Shown here: piece after piece, positions 22,171 through 33,933 of the stretch | Position numbering within the stretch: position 1 is the stretch's first letter | Layout: the number at the start of each line of letters is the position of its first letter | NCBI RefSeq assembly: GCF_019649055.1 | Contig: NW_026570275.1 | Coordinates: forward strand, 62,001 to 126,000 | Reading direction: 5' to 3' | Origin: Paramacrobiotus metropolitanus | Lineage: Eukaryota > Tardigrada > Eutardigrada > Parachela > Macrobiotidae | DNA: 64,000 bases | Program-made: the position numbers and the translations under genes | Notes under the pieces: model-generated | The model's database searches: none | What the model saw: the letters and a program-made list of their open reading frames with translations, nothing else | What the model was told of the DNA's origin: nothing

Positions 22171-24111
22171 ATGGATCTCGTGCCGCAGCCATTATTTCCT
22201 ACAGATTGTGACTGCACCTTGCGATGGAACGGTGAAAGATGTGGCAAAGCAACTGCCATGGGGCATCCGTCTATAAAATATCAAATTCCGGAAACCCAGA
22301 CGGAAGTGAAGAAAGCGGAAAATTTTCTGCTACAAGGAAACGCAGATCAAGTACACCATATAATTATCGTTAGGATATACCGATACCCTTACGTATCGGT
22401 ATATCAGGTACTGAAGTACAGTATATGCAGTATACCGATTCGAGTATGAGAGCATAAGACTTCACAAAAAAATAACCGCCTCAAACATTGCGAGGTACTA
22501 TCCAAACTCCGAAACCCTGTTTCGATACATAAAGAATGCCAGCACATTTCGCACAGAATGACCTTTTTTCTTTCCTCTGTAAACAACCGCACTTTCTTCG
22601 CTAAACTAATAAAGGAATTAGCTTTCGGTTGGTAAATATACATCTTCTTAGCGTTGCCCTTCACAAAGAGAGTATCTTAATCAGTAATCTAATTTCCGCG
22701 GTTTTTTATAGCTCGAGCAAAAGTTGTAGAAATTGACCTTTCGTAACTTGTGGTACTGTCGTTTATGCTGACATGCTGTGCAGCATATAGTGCGGTCTTA
22801 TTAGGCGGCGTGGAGTGCGTCAGTGTGGTTACTTTTGCCTTGCTACATTATGAGCCTGTTCCAAGTAGTAGTTTGGAGTGCAAAATTCGCCACATCCTTT
22901 TAATAAATGCTATGGGTTAACAAAGTTAATTTTCGTAATTATGTTTAAAAAGTAATTCTACATGTATGCTGAGAGTGGGTCTAGACTTTGAGCCTTTCAA
23001 ACAGTTAAAGTTCACAGAAAGATTTTGTATTGCAGAATCACTTTGTGCAAAGGGATTCGATCATGCTGCACCAATCCGGCGGAAGTGTTTCATATTTTCC
23101 GGTGACAAGTATTCGCAGCTGCATCCTCGTGACCATTGTCCTTCGTGGGAGCCCTACCGGGTCCCTCAGCCGTCCGTGCAGGTACAAACATCTCCGTATC
23201 ATTCTGTGGAGCACATCAGTGGGGAAATTGTGTGGAGGGTGAGCAAGCCAAATTCAGCAAATCCATCCATTCTTTGTCAAAATGAACAGGAAATACTCCG
23301 ATTAGGAAGCTTTAGCGATACCGGAGCGAATTACCGCGTTTTTATTGACAATTACCAAGATAGCAACATCTACGCAAATCCAGCTGTTTCTACATCACTC
23401 AACGACGTCGAATACGTAAAAAGGCACCGAATCCTAGCGCTGACACCGAATTCTACACGTCAGACACCAGTCTCTGTTATCCAGACCGTGGCCGCACATC
23501 CGGTTCCAGTTCCACCGTCAGCTCTGCCATGCAATCCGTATCCGGCGCTTTCACTGATTGGCCACGTGACACGTTATTGTGGTTACGAATTCAACTGTGT
23601 CTTCTGCCTGGAAAGTGTGCCGACGCAGCAGTCTGCAACGATTTCCGCAGGAGAGTTTAGGAACCATCTGAAGCAGAGCCGGTACTGCTACGGCAAAAAT
23701 CTGCAGTTTCTGCGTGCAATGTTTGACAAAGGAGCCGAAGAGGCCGAGGAGCCGCTGACAAATGAGCAAGTGAAACGGCAGTTGGTGTGTCTGCTGTGTA
23801 AAGCGACGAGGCAGACCAGCCGGTACAGTCTGGATATTGTAGGTCAGTTTTCCACTGCCATGCCCTTCTTTTCTTTTACTTTGCATTGCATTAAATTGTA
23901 GTTTCCATGTTCATTTGCAGAACACCACATGCAGCGATACCATGCTGGGATCAGTTCAATTCAGCAGCCACTAGCAAGGATGGTTGCTGTAGCGGCTCGA
24001 CCAAGTTGTACCACAGAGTTGATACGGGAAAAAAACACAGGGGTAGCGTGTGTACGCCCAGCGTTTGAATGCACGAGCGGTGAACATGTTGCAGGTACTG
24101 TTTTTCCTTAG
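22171..24111 (+). pseudogene. Two-zinc-finger protein, family member 1 (frameshift in main exon)
   Basis: Exon 1 starts at ATG 22171 (MDLVPQPLFPTDCD) and probably ends before GTACAC near 22352. The main exon runs 23037-23842 and the last 23921-24111, both bounded by GT-AG. The paralogue at 61021-62751 has the same exon order and an unbroken frame. The conserved C-terminal half has a CCHC finger (FNCVFC ... HLKQSRYCYGKNLQF) and a second finger split by the last intron (LVCLLC ... HHMQRYH). Exon 2 aligns with the paralogue in one frame up to about 23100 and in the next frame from about 23130. One small indel has therefore broken the gene, unless the sequence is wrong there. Function unknown; the fingers suggest nucleic-acid or protein binding. 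Confidence 0.55.
22374..22405. repeat. Perfect 13-bp hairpin
   Basis: GATATACCGATAC and GTATCGGTATATC flank a 6-base loop in the probable first intron of the zinc-finger gene. Confidence 0.5.
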
Positions 24112-24377
24112 AGGTATTCAAACTGTATGGTGGAATCTGACTGAGCCGCTACAGTAAATGGCTTTTCACAGAGGCATATTTGCTTAAACCCGAATGCCTT
24201 TCTACGGCAACAGTCCCTCCAATCCACATGCAAGCTTGGTTTGATACTTTGATCCAAAAAGCAATGTACAACCACAAGAACAATCTGCATTCTTGAATTG
24301 TGAAATTTTTCCACCTGAATTGTGATTCATGCAAGTCATTTTTGCCCATCTGTGGCTAAATAGAACTGACACCGAAA

Positions 24378-24421
24378 GCCGCTTCGCTTTGCTCATACAG
24401 AGCGGAGCAAAGCGAAGCGGC
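24378..24421. repeat. Perfect 17-bp hairpin
   Basis: GCCGCTTCGCTTTGCTC is mirrored exactly after a 10-base loop, downstream of the zinc-finger gene. It could act as a terminator-like or processing structure, or be chance debris of an inverted-repeat element. Confidence 0.5.
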
Positions 24422-24684
24422 GTATTTCTCTCTCTGTTTATTTCTCTCTATGCTTAAACTTCAGTTTGGGGGAACATGTAGGAGTCGTTATAAACAGCAC
24501 TTTATCTCTCGTCTTATGATGCGCCATAAAACACTTTGTGCAAACGAAATAAAAAAAATAAGGTACGGAAGCAGAGTGGAAGGAAGCCAAAAGGCCATCA
24601 GAAGCAACCTAGCCTCCTTAATATTATACAATCTCCATGTTTCCGGCATCAGCAGTCGGCAGCATCGTTGCGGGAACTGGATGT

Positions 24685-27195
24685 TTAGTCAAAATCGTCA
24701 AGAGTACCATGCAACATGAACTGCAAACTATCTCTCTGGTACTTCTTTTCATAAATATAAACATAACGAAAAAGGGCTGCAGCCACGATGCTGTCATTCG
24801 CTGCTCCAATTGCGAGAGTCGCACGAAGTCTCTCCATTATGTACTGGAAGGGACGGATACCGGCATCTCTTCGCATTTTAGTTATCAGTTTGATATCATC
24901 GTGATGAGTCACCGGCAATCCTAAACGGAAGTTTTTGATCTTCTTATACGCCGCCCAGTTGTAGACAAACTGATGGCCACTGGTCAAACAAGAATCTTCA
25001 ACTTGGTGTGCCATACACACGCCATGCGCCAGCTGCACGAAGCCTAACTTTGGTCGACTGCACACCGCGTCGCACAGCTTCGTGGCATTGCTGGACATGA
25101 TAACAATCAACGGGCTCCTAATTCCCAGCAGCTGCAATAACACCACCGGCAAATCGATTACACCATTCGTAGTGAACACAATTAAATCTTTAGGAATTCC
25201 GTTGTAGATCATCAGAACAAGAACCTTCAGTATTTCTTCAATTGTCCAGCTTCGAAATTCTATGGTGTCAAGGAAGTCACCTGGCTTCATAATTTCTACG
25301 GAACCATGTTCTATAGATTTTCCGAGCTCCATACGCTTGAGAAACAACCGCAAAAACGTGTTTCTTCCACTTCCAATTGGACCCACCAATGCAATTAAAC
25401 TTGTCTGCCGGATTTTCAGTTTTAATGAGTTTATGAAAGCGACCTTTGTATCACGATCTTTAATCGGTTTCGCCAGCTGCGCGCACATTTTCCTTATCTT
25501 CCATATGACAAATTTTGTGCATTCCGTTAAGTTTCCCAGTTCATTTTCGCAGCGTTTGCGTTTGCCTCGTCGCCGGGGTTCTTTATTTTCTTCCTGTATG
25601 ACTTCTTGGATCAGCGGAATGCGATCGGCTGGTGCGATATTTTTCTTATTACTCAACAGCTCGTATGGAACAATTAAATTGGCTGAATTTCTATATTGAC
25701 TCCGAAAATCCAGTGGTAAACTAGAGATGGGAAAGTGCTGCTTAAAGGATTCTTTGGATTCTCCAAAAAACTGTTGACTGGTCAGCAGTAATTGAGGCAG
25801 AAAAAAGCCCATCATTAATAGGAGAAAAATGGAGAGCCATACGTTAAGGCAGCATAGTGTAGCATGCATATTGAACATCCCTCCACGAACCGTTACCTGG
25901 CAGACCATTTGTACCGTTTCGTTCCGGGTATGGTCTGGGTTCAGTTTTGATTTATTTATAGATCCTGAAACCAGATGGACTGCGGCGTTACTTGCTGATG
26001 CCACCGGCACTGCTGTAACCTGTGAATTTTCCACTTCCCTTCCGGGTTTTTGGAATTGGCTCAATGCCTTCGGTTTGGAAGCTGTGTAACATGTGGATCC
26101 ACCCACTGTGTCTGTGCCATGTTTTTCCGATGCGGTTTGTCTTCCACAAACGCGGCATTCGTTGCAAATGTCCAAGCGTTGGCTCTTACTAATTTTCAGT
26201 AATCCAGCAGCAGATTCTCGAGCTGCGCTGTTAACTTGCAAGCACTTTATTGCAATGTCTCTCAAAGGGGACGCGGTTGCCCTAATTAGCGGAACGTAGC
26301 CCTCAATGATCTTCGCTGCGTATGTGTAGCTGGTAAGACGGCTGTTCACCTCAACGGAGTCCGGCTCTTTTACAAGGACTTTGTTTTCTATTGCAAAGCA
26401 GCAGTTGACTAGGTCGTGAATGACACAGCCGAGGCTCCAGATATCTGACTTCCTCCCAAGGCTGCAGACTTCCGCATAAACCAATCGCTTAAGCAGTTCG
26501 GGTGACATGTACCGGAGAGTTCCACAGAGATTGTCGATACTACGGGATGCAATACTATTTTCCATTTGGATGAGGCCATCAAGGTCACCGATCAGCAAAT
26601 GCGGAAGTATATCGCTTCTGTATTTGACCAAAACGTTCGCGGGTTTCAGGTCTCCGTGCATAATGCTGTTCTTATGTAAAAACCTGACGCCCTTAATGAT
26701 CTGCACAGCATAACACATGGCTGTCGTTTCGTCAAAGGATGAGGAACAGTTCTTTTTGACTTCCGTCTTCTTCTCACTCAGATGCATTTCCAGGTCACCA
26801 CCTGCAAGAAATAGGAAAATAAAAATTACAGCTTGTAATATCTGCCTAACTTCCTACTCTAGTGGGTAAATATAGATGTATTTACCACTGCAATAATCCA
26901 TTAAATATTCGACGACAGGTGCTTTGGATGGTTCATTAACAGAGATTTTATGATATCTAATTAAATGGGGATGCTTCAACCTGACCAGTGTATTCCATCG
27001 GTCACGCCACTTTTGCCAGTTTTCCGCCATGGAAAATTTACAAACTTTAACTGCCAATTCGCCCACATCGAAATGACCATGCTGTGTGATCGTTGCTTTG
27101 TATACCGAACCAAAGCCGCCCACGCCCAAAATGCTTTTGCTGCAGTATGAATATTCGCAGTTTCTCCCAAAAAATGAAATAGGATCTTCCGACAT
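24685..27195 (-). CDS. Divergent protein kinase - transmembrane - P-loop NTPase fusion protein
   Basis: Two exons, 27195-26886 and 26801-24685, joined by an 84-bp GT-AG intron, give an unbroken 808-residue protein. The kinase domain has the glycine loop GVGGFGSVYKA, the ATP lysine in ELAVKVCKF, the catalytic loop HGDLKPAN, GDLDG where DFG is expected, and MSPELL. Catalytic Lys and both Asp are kept. A Cys-rich linker follows, then one membrane segment (LNVWLSIFLLLMMGFFLPQL, near 25860-25800) and a basic stretch. The C-terminal domain begins ALVGPIGSGRNTF, a Walker A in which Lys is replaced by Arg; its surroundings recall IFI44-like GTPases. The protein could be a membrane-anchored kinase coupled to a nucleotide-binding module. 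A decayed tandem copy lies at 29.9-31.6 kb. Confidence 0.7.
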
Positions 27196-27805
27196 TGGTG
27201 CAGTTTGCGTAGTACTCAAGCACTGTCCAACTGTTTGTAATTAGTTCACACACACTGCAATTTGAAGCGGTCAGATATGAATACCTCTTACAAATGTATA
27301 ATATTCACCACGTTTAAATGAAAGATACCATGAATTATTATCATGTCTCTCCTAAAGCAAACACTGCAACCGATAAACCGCATGCGTTCTAGCAATGCGG
27401 TGTACCCTAATCTTCTTCTTCAACCACAAATGCACGATAAAGAAAGCGAAGGCTGCTGTACGTGTGTTCATGGGATCAACAAACATCACTGAACGGTGCA
27501 AGTACTCGTATTGCTCTCGCATTACAGTTACGCCTTACGGTACTAAAATTAATAATTATTAGGTATGCGTTATTAGTATTAGGTATGCCCTGGTATTACT
27601 ATTACGTACTCAGTTCGTGGCCGTGCTACTAGGCAGCGCAACTTGAAAAGATTCAGTGGTGAAAGCGGAAATCCACGAATTATCGTGCATTTTGTAAAGT
27701 GACAAGCTTACGCTTTAATGTACAAGGTGCACACTATGTACCGTACCTTTTGTAGATACACGCATGTACTGCATAACACACCGGTACATAACACAAGCCG
27801 GTACA
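27196..27805. other. Intergenic, no gene seen
   Basis: Upstream region of the minus-strand kinase gene. No distinct core promoter motif was recognised. Confidence 0.25.
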
Positions 27806-28586
27806 TACTGTATTTTCACAAGTTTAAGGAACACGAAAATGCCCTAGGTCTGCTTGCAAGCACCCGGGGCCTGCAGTTACGTTCAAACTGGTTCACTGAC
27901 AATGCTGATTGCAATTGCAGGGAACTTTGACTTTTGGTGAATAATCTGAGCAGTTTTCGAAAAAACTTACACATCTAGTGAAACATATTTTCCCTTCTTT
28001 TTCGGATGTCCAGTCAAAAACATTACCAAATCCTGAACGCACTCTGAAAACCAAGAGTAACTCCGTCATCTCGGCTTTGCACAAGCGCTTTGCGACTTGA
28101 AACGGCGCCTACCCACATACAGATTCGCACAGTCTGATTGTTACGGTCTTACCTCGCTAAAATTAGGAAATCAAGCAATTAGAAAACCAAAACAAATGAT
28201 GCAGCATAGAGAAAACCTAAACGAATCTGCATAAACACGGAGGAATGCTGTTCCCCCTGGTTCCCCCCCCCCTGGCCAGGGGTAGTCACTGGCACACAAT
28301 GCAGCACTGCAGCAGAATCATAATTTTGGGCCAACAAGCAAAGCGAATTTGACTTTATAATTCTCCGAACATAACTTGTTAGATAATCAATGGATATCCA
28401 GAAGAGAAGAGTAATACGGACTGTGAAATAGTGTCCCGTAATGAGCAACAGCAAGTTCAAAAATTAATTTTATTTTTATTTAATTTCTGGGCTGAGTGAG
28501 CAGGACTGAACGTAACTGCAGGCCCCGGGTGCTTGCAAGCAGACCTAGGGCATTTTCGTGTTCCTTAAACTTGTGAAAATACAGTA
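27806..28586. mobile_element. Non-autonomous DNA element with perfect 80-bp terminal inverted repeats
   Basis: Bases 27806-27885 are the exact reverse complement of 28507-28586. The 620-bp interior has no gene. Perfect arms mean the element is young or is kept symmetrical by gene conversion. No clear target duplication was seen, so the true ends may lie slightly further out. Superfamily not identified. Confidence 0.65.
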
Positions 28587-29005
28587 CTTGTATACACACC
28601 GAACACCGGAAGTGTGGCAAGTATGCTGACTTGGCTGACCGTTACATTATCCAACCCGTCGCGTTAGACACAATGGGAAGCTGCGGCACTCCCACCATGG
28701 ATTTTAAAAATGAGCTGGCCAGATGCATCAGAGGGGTGACTGGTGAAATTTGTACATACGTAGTATTTTCTGTTACAATGTTTTGGTATAGAAATTCAGC
28801 GTGGTAATGGTGCTTGTGTCTTGCGAACTATTGAGTAGAAGCACGAACCGGATAGTATGTTTTTAGTCTGTGCATATTTTGGTATGTGGTTACAATCTTA
28901 TGGTTTTTATAACATGTTTTTCTTAGACATTTGACTCGGTTTAATTATTCTTTAAGCTTATGTGCCTTTTATAGCACAGTGATGCTGATTGGTACTGGAA
29001 TTATG
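28587..29005. other. Intergenic, no gene seen
   Basis: Short AT-rich spacer between two inverted-repeat elements. Confidence 0.25.
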
Positions 29006-29462
29006 TGTACTTCGCTTTTTCTCATATTCCGGTCACTTCGAGTGTATGGTTTTATATTTCGGTCACCAGAAAGTTAAGTTTCCTGACAAAACGAAGTTCA
29101 CAAAAATCATTAATTTTTATAGAAACGACTTCTCTCATTAAATCTGAACGTAAAATATCGATAAATTTGTATAAAAAACAAAACAATTAACAGAAACTTT
29201 GAACCGGGTGAAACGCAAAACACTGGGCCATTCCGTCCATGAACTTCAACAAATGAAATTAATGGACCCCTGAAAAGTGTGAGGGTAGAGTGGGCTGGCT
29301 CAGCGAACGCCACCGAACTGCACATTTGACGTGTGGCTAGAGACAGCGCGATCAGCACCTATTCATGTAGCGCGCCAGATGTGCGGTCGCACCAGTGACC
29401 GGTGACCGGAATATGAAATCATACACTCAAAGTCACCGGAATATGAGAAAAAGCGAAGTACA
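29006..29462. mobile_element. Non-autonomous DNA element with about 62-bp inverted repeats
   Basis: Left arm 29006-29067 and right arm 29401-29462 are inverted copies with roughly five to six differences (TGTACTTCGCTTTTTCTCAT at the outer ends). The interior carries no gene. It is older than the neighbouring 27806-28586 element, whose arms are perfect. Confidence 0.5.
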
Positions 29463-29894
29463 ATTGTCACCATGATTAGTAACTATTAGTTTTTGCTCAG
29501 TTTTCTTTTTATTTCTTCATGCGTCTATGAACAATGCAATATTCCAAATTGTGAACAGTTGACGCCAAACTTTACGACGGAACAACTAGAAATCAAATTA
29601 CAGGGCAAAATCTATCTTGCCGGTAATATCGACGTTTATACTGCCGCAAAACACAAAAGAACCAAACAAGCATAAACGGGTTTCGCAACCAGCGCAGCTG
29701 TAATGCAGGTCCAGAATAAAAACGCATGGAAGCGAGAGGATGGAAAACCCCCTAGGGATGGCTTTATAAGCACAGAGCAAGCTCAACTTTACAAAATCTT
29801 TTGCTTGTTGATCCAAGCAGCGTGTTGTGCACGAGTGTGCGTTTTGGCTGAAACTGGAAGCTGATGACACACTTTCACCAATTCTTTCTCCATT

Positions 29895-31556
29895 CTAAAG
29901 TTCTTCGTGTTGCCCAACGAGATGATTCAGCGAGAAACTGGAGGTGACAAAGCCCTGCTTGAATGATTCTTCGAATGTAGGTGGATGGTGATTGGTCAGC
30001 AATAACTGCGGCAGTAAAACTGCCATCGTCAACAGCAAACAAATAAAAAGCCAAACATTAACGCAGCATAAGGTGGCAACAATATTGGGCTTGCTCTGGT
30101 AGGTCGTTGTCCGACAAACGGTTAGAACCGTTTCATTTGGGACATAATTTAGAGCAAGCTCGGATTTATTTTGGGGCTCTGTAATCGAATCTCTAAACTG
30201 ATTCGTCGCCGATGCCGAGAGCATTACTCTGTTCTCTAAATTCTCTGCTCCGATGAATTTTGGTTTGTGAGATGAACCCGCCCCATTAAGCTGATCTTGG
30301 ATGGTGTCTCCTTGAACTTCGAAAACCGACTAGGTTCTGGTAAGTTGCAGCTTGCTTGATACTTGTAAATAAGCTTCAGGATAAGCACAGCTAACGCATC
30401 CGTCGACGGTGTCTGTGCAGTTAATAGCATCCTTTTTGATTGCGATGGCTTTCTCGCTTCCGCATATACAGCATTCTACACCTGTCCTTAAAGTTTCGGT
30501 GGACAAGACCAATTTCTTGATTTTGCAACTTTTTAATAATTCATCGGCAGTTCCTCTGACGGCGCTGTTAACTCGCAGGCACTTTACAGCAATATCTTTC
30601 AAAGGCGATGCGAGCTTCTCGTCAATTACAGGAACGTAGCCGCTCATTATATGCCAGGCGTACACGTAACCATTGTAACTGCCATTTACCTCTATGACGT
30701 CTTCCTCTTTCGCAAGAACTTTGTTTTCGATCGCAAAGCAGCAGTTTATTATATCATGAAGGATGCAGCCTAGGCTCCAGATATCTGACTTCTTCCCAAA
30801 ACTGCTGGCTTCCATTACCAAAGTGCCTCAGCATTTCGGGAGACATATAGCGGATACTTCCACAAATATTGGTGATACTGCGAGACGCAATACTGTTTTC
30901 TATTTGGATGAGGTCATCCAAATCACCGATTAGCAAATGCGGATGCCACTCTTTTGTGTACTTGACCAGAATGTTTGGGTGTTTCAAGTCTCCGTGCGTA
31001 ATATTGTTCCGATGTAAGAAGCTAACGCCCTCGATTATCTGCACAGCGTAACACAGGGCTTCTTTTTTGCTAAAGGGCGTGGTGCCCTCCATGCGGTCTT
31101 TCTTCTTTCGACCAAGCAGAATTTCCAGGTCACCACCTACAAAAAAGTGGAGCAATTTGCAAAAATTTTCAACTTCTGAGTAAGAAGACGAATAATGTTG
31201 TACCATTGCAGTAGTCCATCAAATATTCCACGTCGACGATAGATCCACCGGTTGCATAACCAACAGAAATTATTTTTATGGTATGCAATCAAATGGGGAT
31301 GCTCCAGCTTGATCAATTTCTGCCATCTCTCACGTCTCTTTTTCAACTTTTCCGCTGCATTTATAATTCCTATTTCCATGGAAATTTTGGCGAGTTTTAC
31401 TGCGACTTCGCCGCCATCGAAATCACTAGGCTGCGTGAGCGTTGCTTTGTACACCGAGCCGAAGCCTCCCATGCCCACAATACTTTTCCTACGGTATGAA
31501 TATTCGCAATTTTTTCCATAGTATTCATTGAAAATTGAAACAGAATCCTTTGACAT
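29895..31556 (-). pseudogene. Decayed paralogue of the kinase-transmembrane gene
   Basis: Starts at ATG 31556 and follows the intact gene at 24685-27195: glycine loop GMGGFGSVYKA, GEVAVKLAK, HLIAYH, then after an intron near 31200-31135 GGDLEILL, HGDLKHPN, GDLDDL and MSPEML. One extra base in an A-run near 31277 shifts the frame, a second shift is near 30825, and stops follow near 30330. The transmembrane block (VNVWLFICLLLTMAVLLPQL) is still readable at 30070-30010. The P-loop domain is missing; homology ends near 29895. The catalytic loop has His inserted before Pro-Asn (KHPN). Tandem duplication followed by decay is the simplest history. Confidence 0.65.
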
Positions 31557-32188
31557 CGCTGCAACTGGCGCCACATCAAAACGCGGTGAAACAACTCCAC
31601 ATAGGTAAACCACAATGCTGTCGGCAAATCACGCTGATTACTACCTAAATTTTCATGGCGTTTCATGTCAGGTAGTTCTATCTAGTCACGCATAATGCTC
31701 ACGCTGCAACCGATAAAGCTCAAGTGTTCAGTAAGGGGATTATTGTTCTGTAATCTTCTCTTCCCGCCACAATCGTAAGATATTAATGAAATGGTTAACT
31801 ACGGTTTGTTGTGTGACTAAGCTCTTTGAATGATGCAAGTACCTGCATACGGTTGCAGTCATGTATGGGGTCAAGATAACAAGATAATCCGACCTAGCTT
31901 GCCTAAAGCACTTCTGCTGTGCCGAAAATACACTATTGCGGATCATTTTTATGCATTTTACGAGTAAATGCGTTTTTCTATTTCTGGCTGTCCTGGCCCC
32001 GTTAAATCAGTGTCTTAATGGATCACGGAGCGAACTTATATCTATATATTAAAACGATGCTCATAAAGCATCTCAACTCCAATTGCTTACTCAGCGCTTC
32101 GAGGGAGCTTACGACTGTTCAGGTTGGAAAAGGATGCAAGGTCACGAAGAAAGCTGTGATTACAATTACCAGAATCGAGAAACACCAG
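31557..32188. other. Intergenic, no gene seen
   Basis: Insertion site of the LTR retrotransposon; the last five bases (ACCAG, 32184-32188) form the left copy of its target duplication. Confidence 0.4.
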
Positions 32189-32523
32189 TGTGAGCGGGGG
32201 TTCACTAGCGTTCACGTCCGCGACGCTACGCCAGCTGGATTACGTGTCTGTGTTGTGTCTCGCTCTGATTGGCTAGTGGGCGCGGCTTAGCACGTGCTGC
32301 ACAGTGTTACACACTGTTGAATAGGCTCTACGATTTGCGATCGAGCTGCGCCGATCACTTGTTGATTTCTGGTCTCCAGACTTTCAATATTATTAAAAGT
32401 CAGCGATTACGGTGCGACGTTTTGTGTTTCCGCATAACTCGCAATCCAGATCGTATTGCTCACTCCACGGGATAGATTCCGTTTCTGTCTCCGTCCCTGG
32501 ATCCATTCTGGATCTAGCTTTAG
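32189..32523 (+). repeat. 5' LTR
   Basis: Starts TGTGAGCG and ends CTTTAG. It contains a CCAAT-type box (ATTGG, 32268-32272), a GC-rich stretch (GGGCGCGGC) and an ATTAAA polyadenylation-type signal (32392-32397), consistent with U3 and R regions. Confidence 0.93.
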
Positions 32524-32524
32524 A

Positions 32525-32536
32525 TGGTAGCAGAGC
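32525..32536 (+). promoter_or_regulatory. Primer-binding site, initiator tRNA-Met
   Basis: TGGTAGCAGAG directly after the LTR is complementary to the 3' end (CTCTGCTACCA) of animal initiator tRNA-Met over 11 bases. The tRNA 3' end was recalled from general knowledge. Confidence 0.75.
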
Positions 32537-32704
32537 CGACAGCGGTTCTCTGATTGATTTGATTTGATTTGTCAGGCATATTTGGCCTGTTATTCAACGT
32601 GTTATCCGCGACCAGCAAGGCGCAGGTCTGTTCCACAGCAAAGCGCACACCACAAGTGGTGCAAGTTCCTCATCTGACGCGGATTACTAGCTTTGGCTTT
32701 CGGT

Positions 32705-32887
32705 ACAGTGTCTTCAGCGAAGACCTGTGCTGTTTCCTCAGCTGTGAAAGAGTTCAAGAGTTCAGTCGTCGGTGTTCCTCGGTGTAGAGTCTTCAGCGAA
32801 GACCTACACTGGTGTCACCGATACTCGGCAAGGCTTCAGCGAAGCCTAAGCCGTGGGCCACAAGAGGCGAAGCGCCGAAAGGGGCGC
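32705..32887 (+). ncRNA. Leader stem-loop array
   Basis: Three hairpins share a 6-bp upper stem and an AGC loop: GTCTTC-AGC-GAAGAC at about 32705-32728 and 32782-32809, and GGCTTC-AGC-GAAGCC at 32826-32853. The third differs by a paired change (T-A to G-C). Lower stems extend them to 10-12 bp with one bulged base or a small internal loop. Two more follow: GGCG-AAG-CGCC at 32866-32876 or the overlapping GCGCC-GAAAG-GGCGC at 32872-32887. The position, between the primer site and gag, is where packaging or dimerisation signals lie in retroelements. Confidence 0.55.
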
Positions 32888-33411
32888 ACGGGAAAAGACA
32901 GATCAGACTCCTCCAAACTGGTTGTAGAGCACTACTGTTGCTACGGCACAGCCGGCACAGTAATAGATTAATAGCGCGAGGCACGCTACGGAACAGCGGC
33001 GACGCGGGAGCGGAGTTGGAAGAAGAATCTGGATCATTCGGATCATTTTTCCCGTGGAACGCGGAAAGGATGGACGGTTAACAGGTAGAAAACCGTTAAT
33101 AATTACGGGATTGGTTAGACGGTAAAATCGTCAATTTTTAATTGTCCGTACTGAGCTGAGCATAGAAGTAGGCGGAGTTTTGCACGCGGCACGCATGTCT
33201 GGCCGTTGACCGCGACGTCAGGTTGATATAAAATCTAAGTGGACTAACGCTATTGGTCAGTTATCTGAGCTGTGATTGGTCTGAATTTGAACTGAGTAAA
33301 TTGAATTAGCGGACCAATAGGAATGAAGTAAACAATGTAAATGGGGATTTTCCTCTGAACTTGAACAGTAAAGGGAAATTTGAATTGAGACGAGATATTT
33401 GAAAGGGAAAG

Positions 33412-33857
33412 TGACCTTTAACCAAAATTGAGCTGGAGAGTGACCTTTAACAGAAATTGAGCTGGAAAGTGACCTTTAACTGAAATTGAGTTCGAAAGTG
33501 ACCTTTGACTTGAATTGAGCTGGAGAGTGACCTTTAACAGAAATTGAGCTGGAAAGTGACCTTTACCAAAAAGTTGGAACTGATTAAATTGACCCAAAAA
33601 GTGACCTTTTAACGAAGTTGAAATTTAGTCAATTAGTGGTACAGCGGTATCAGCAGCTGTAGAATTTCATTCGTAAAAGTGTTCTGAACTGTAAAAAGGC
33701 TCTCGAAGTTTTGTCTGAAAAGTGACCTTTAGGGCAAATCTCTCGAACTTTTTACCGGAAAAGTGACCTTTAAACGGGACTTAGTCGAATTTTTTCAACC
33801 GAAAAGTGACCTTTAACAAGGACTTAGAATAAATTCGTAGAACATAAAGTGACCTTT
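33412..33857 (+). promoter_or_regulatory. Leader array of 11 TGACCTTT sites
   Basis: Exact TGACCTTT begins at 33412, 33441, 33470, 33499, 33538, 33567, 33602, 33723, 33764, 33807 and 33850, all in one orientation. The first four are spaced exactly 29 bp within a repeated AATTGAGCTGGA-type unit. On the other strand this is AAAGGTCA, the monomeric nuclear-receptor element (NBRE). Whether it works as DNA (enhancer) or RNA cannot be told. Confidence 0.8.
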
Positions 33858-33933
33858 AGGTGAATTAAATAAACCATACAATAACGTGCGTGTGAGAACA
33901 ATTGGCAGGAGCGTCCAAAGTTATCCGATCATC

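Noticed and set aside
32018-32290. Open frame crossing the left LTR boundary
   Set aside because: It runs from host flank into the LTR, so it cannot be an ancestral gene; no homology signal.
32705-32887. Hammerhead or other self-cleaving ribozyme in the leader
   Set aside because: The CTGATGAG and GAAA core of a hammerhead is not present in the right order; only simple stem-loops are seen.
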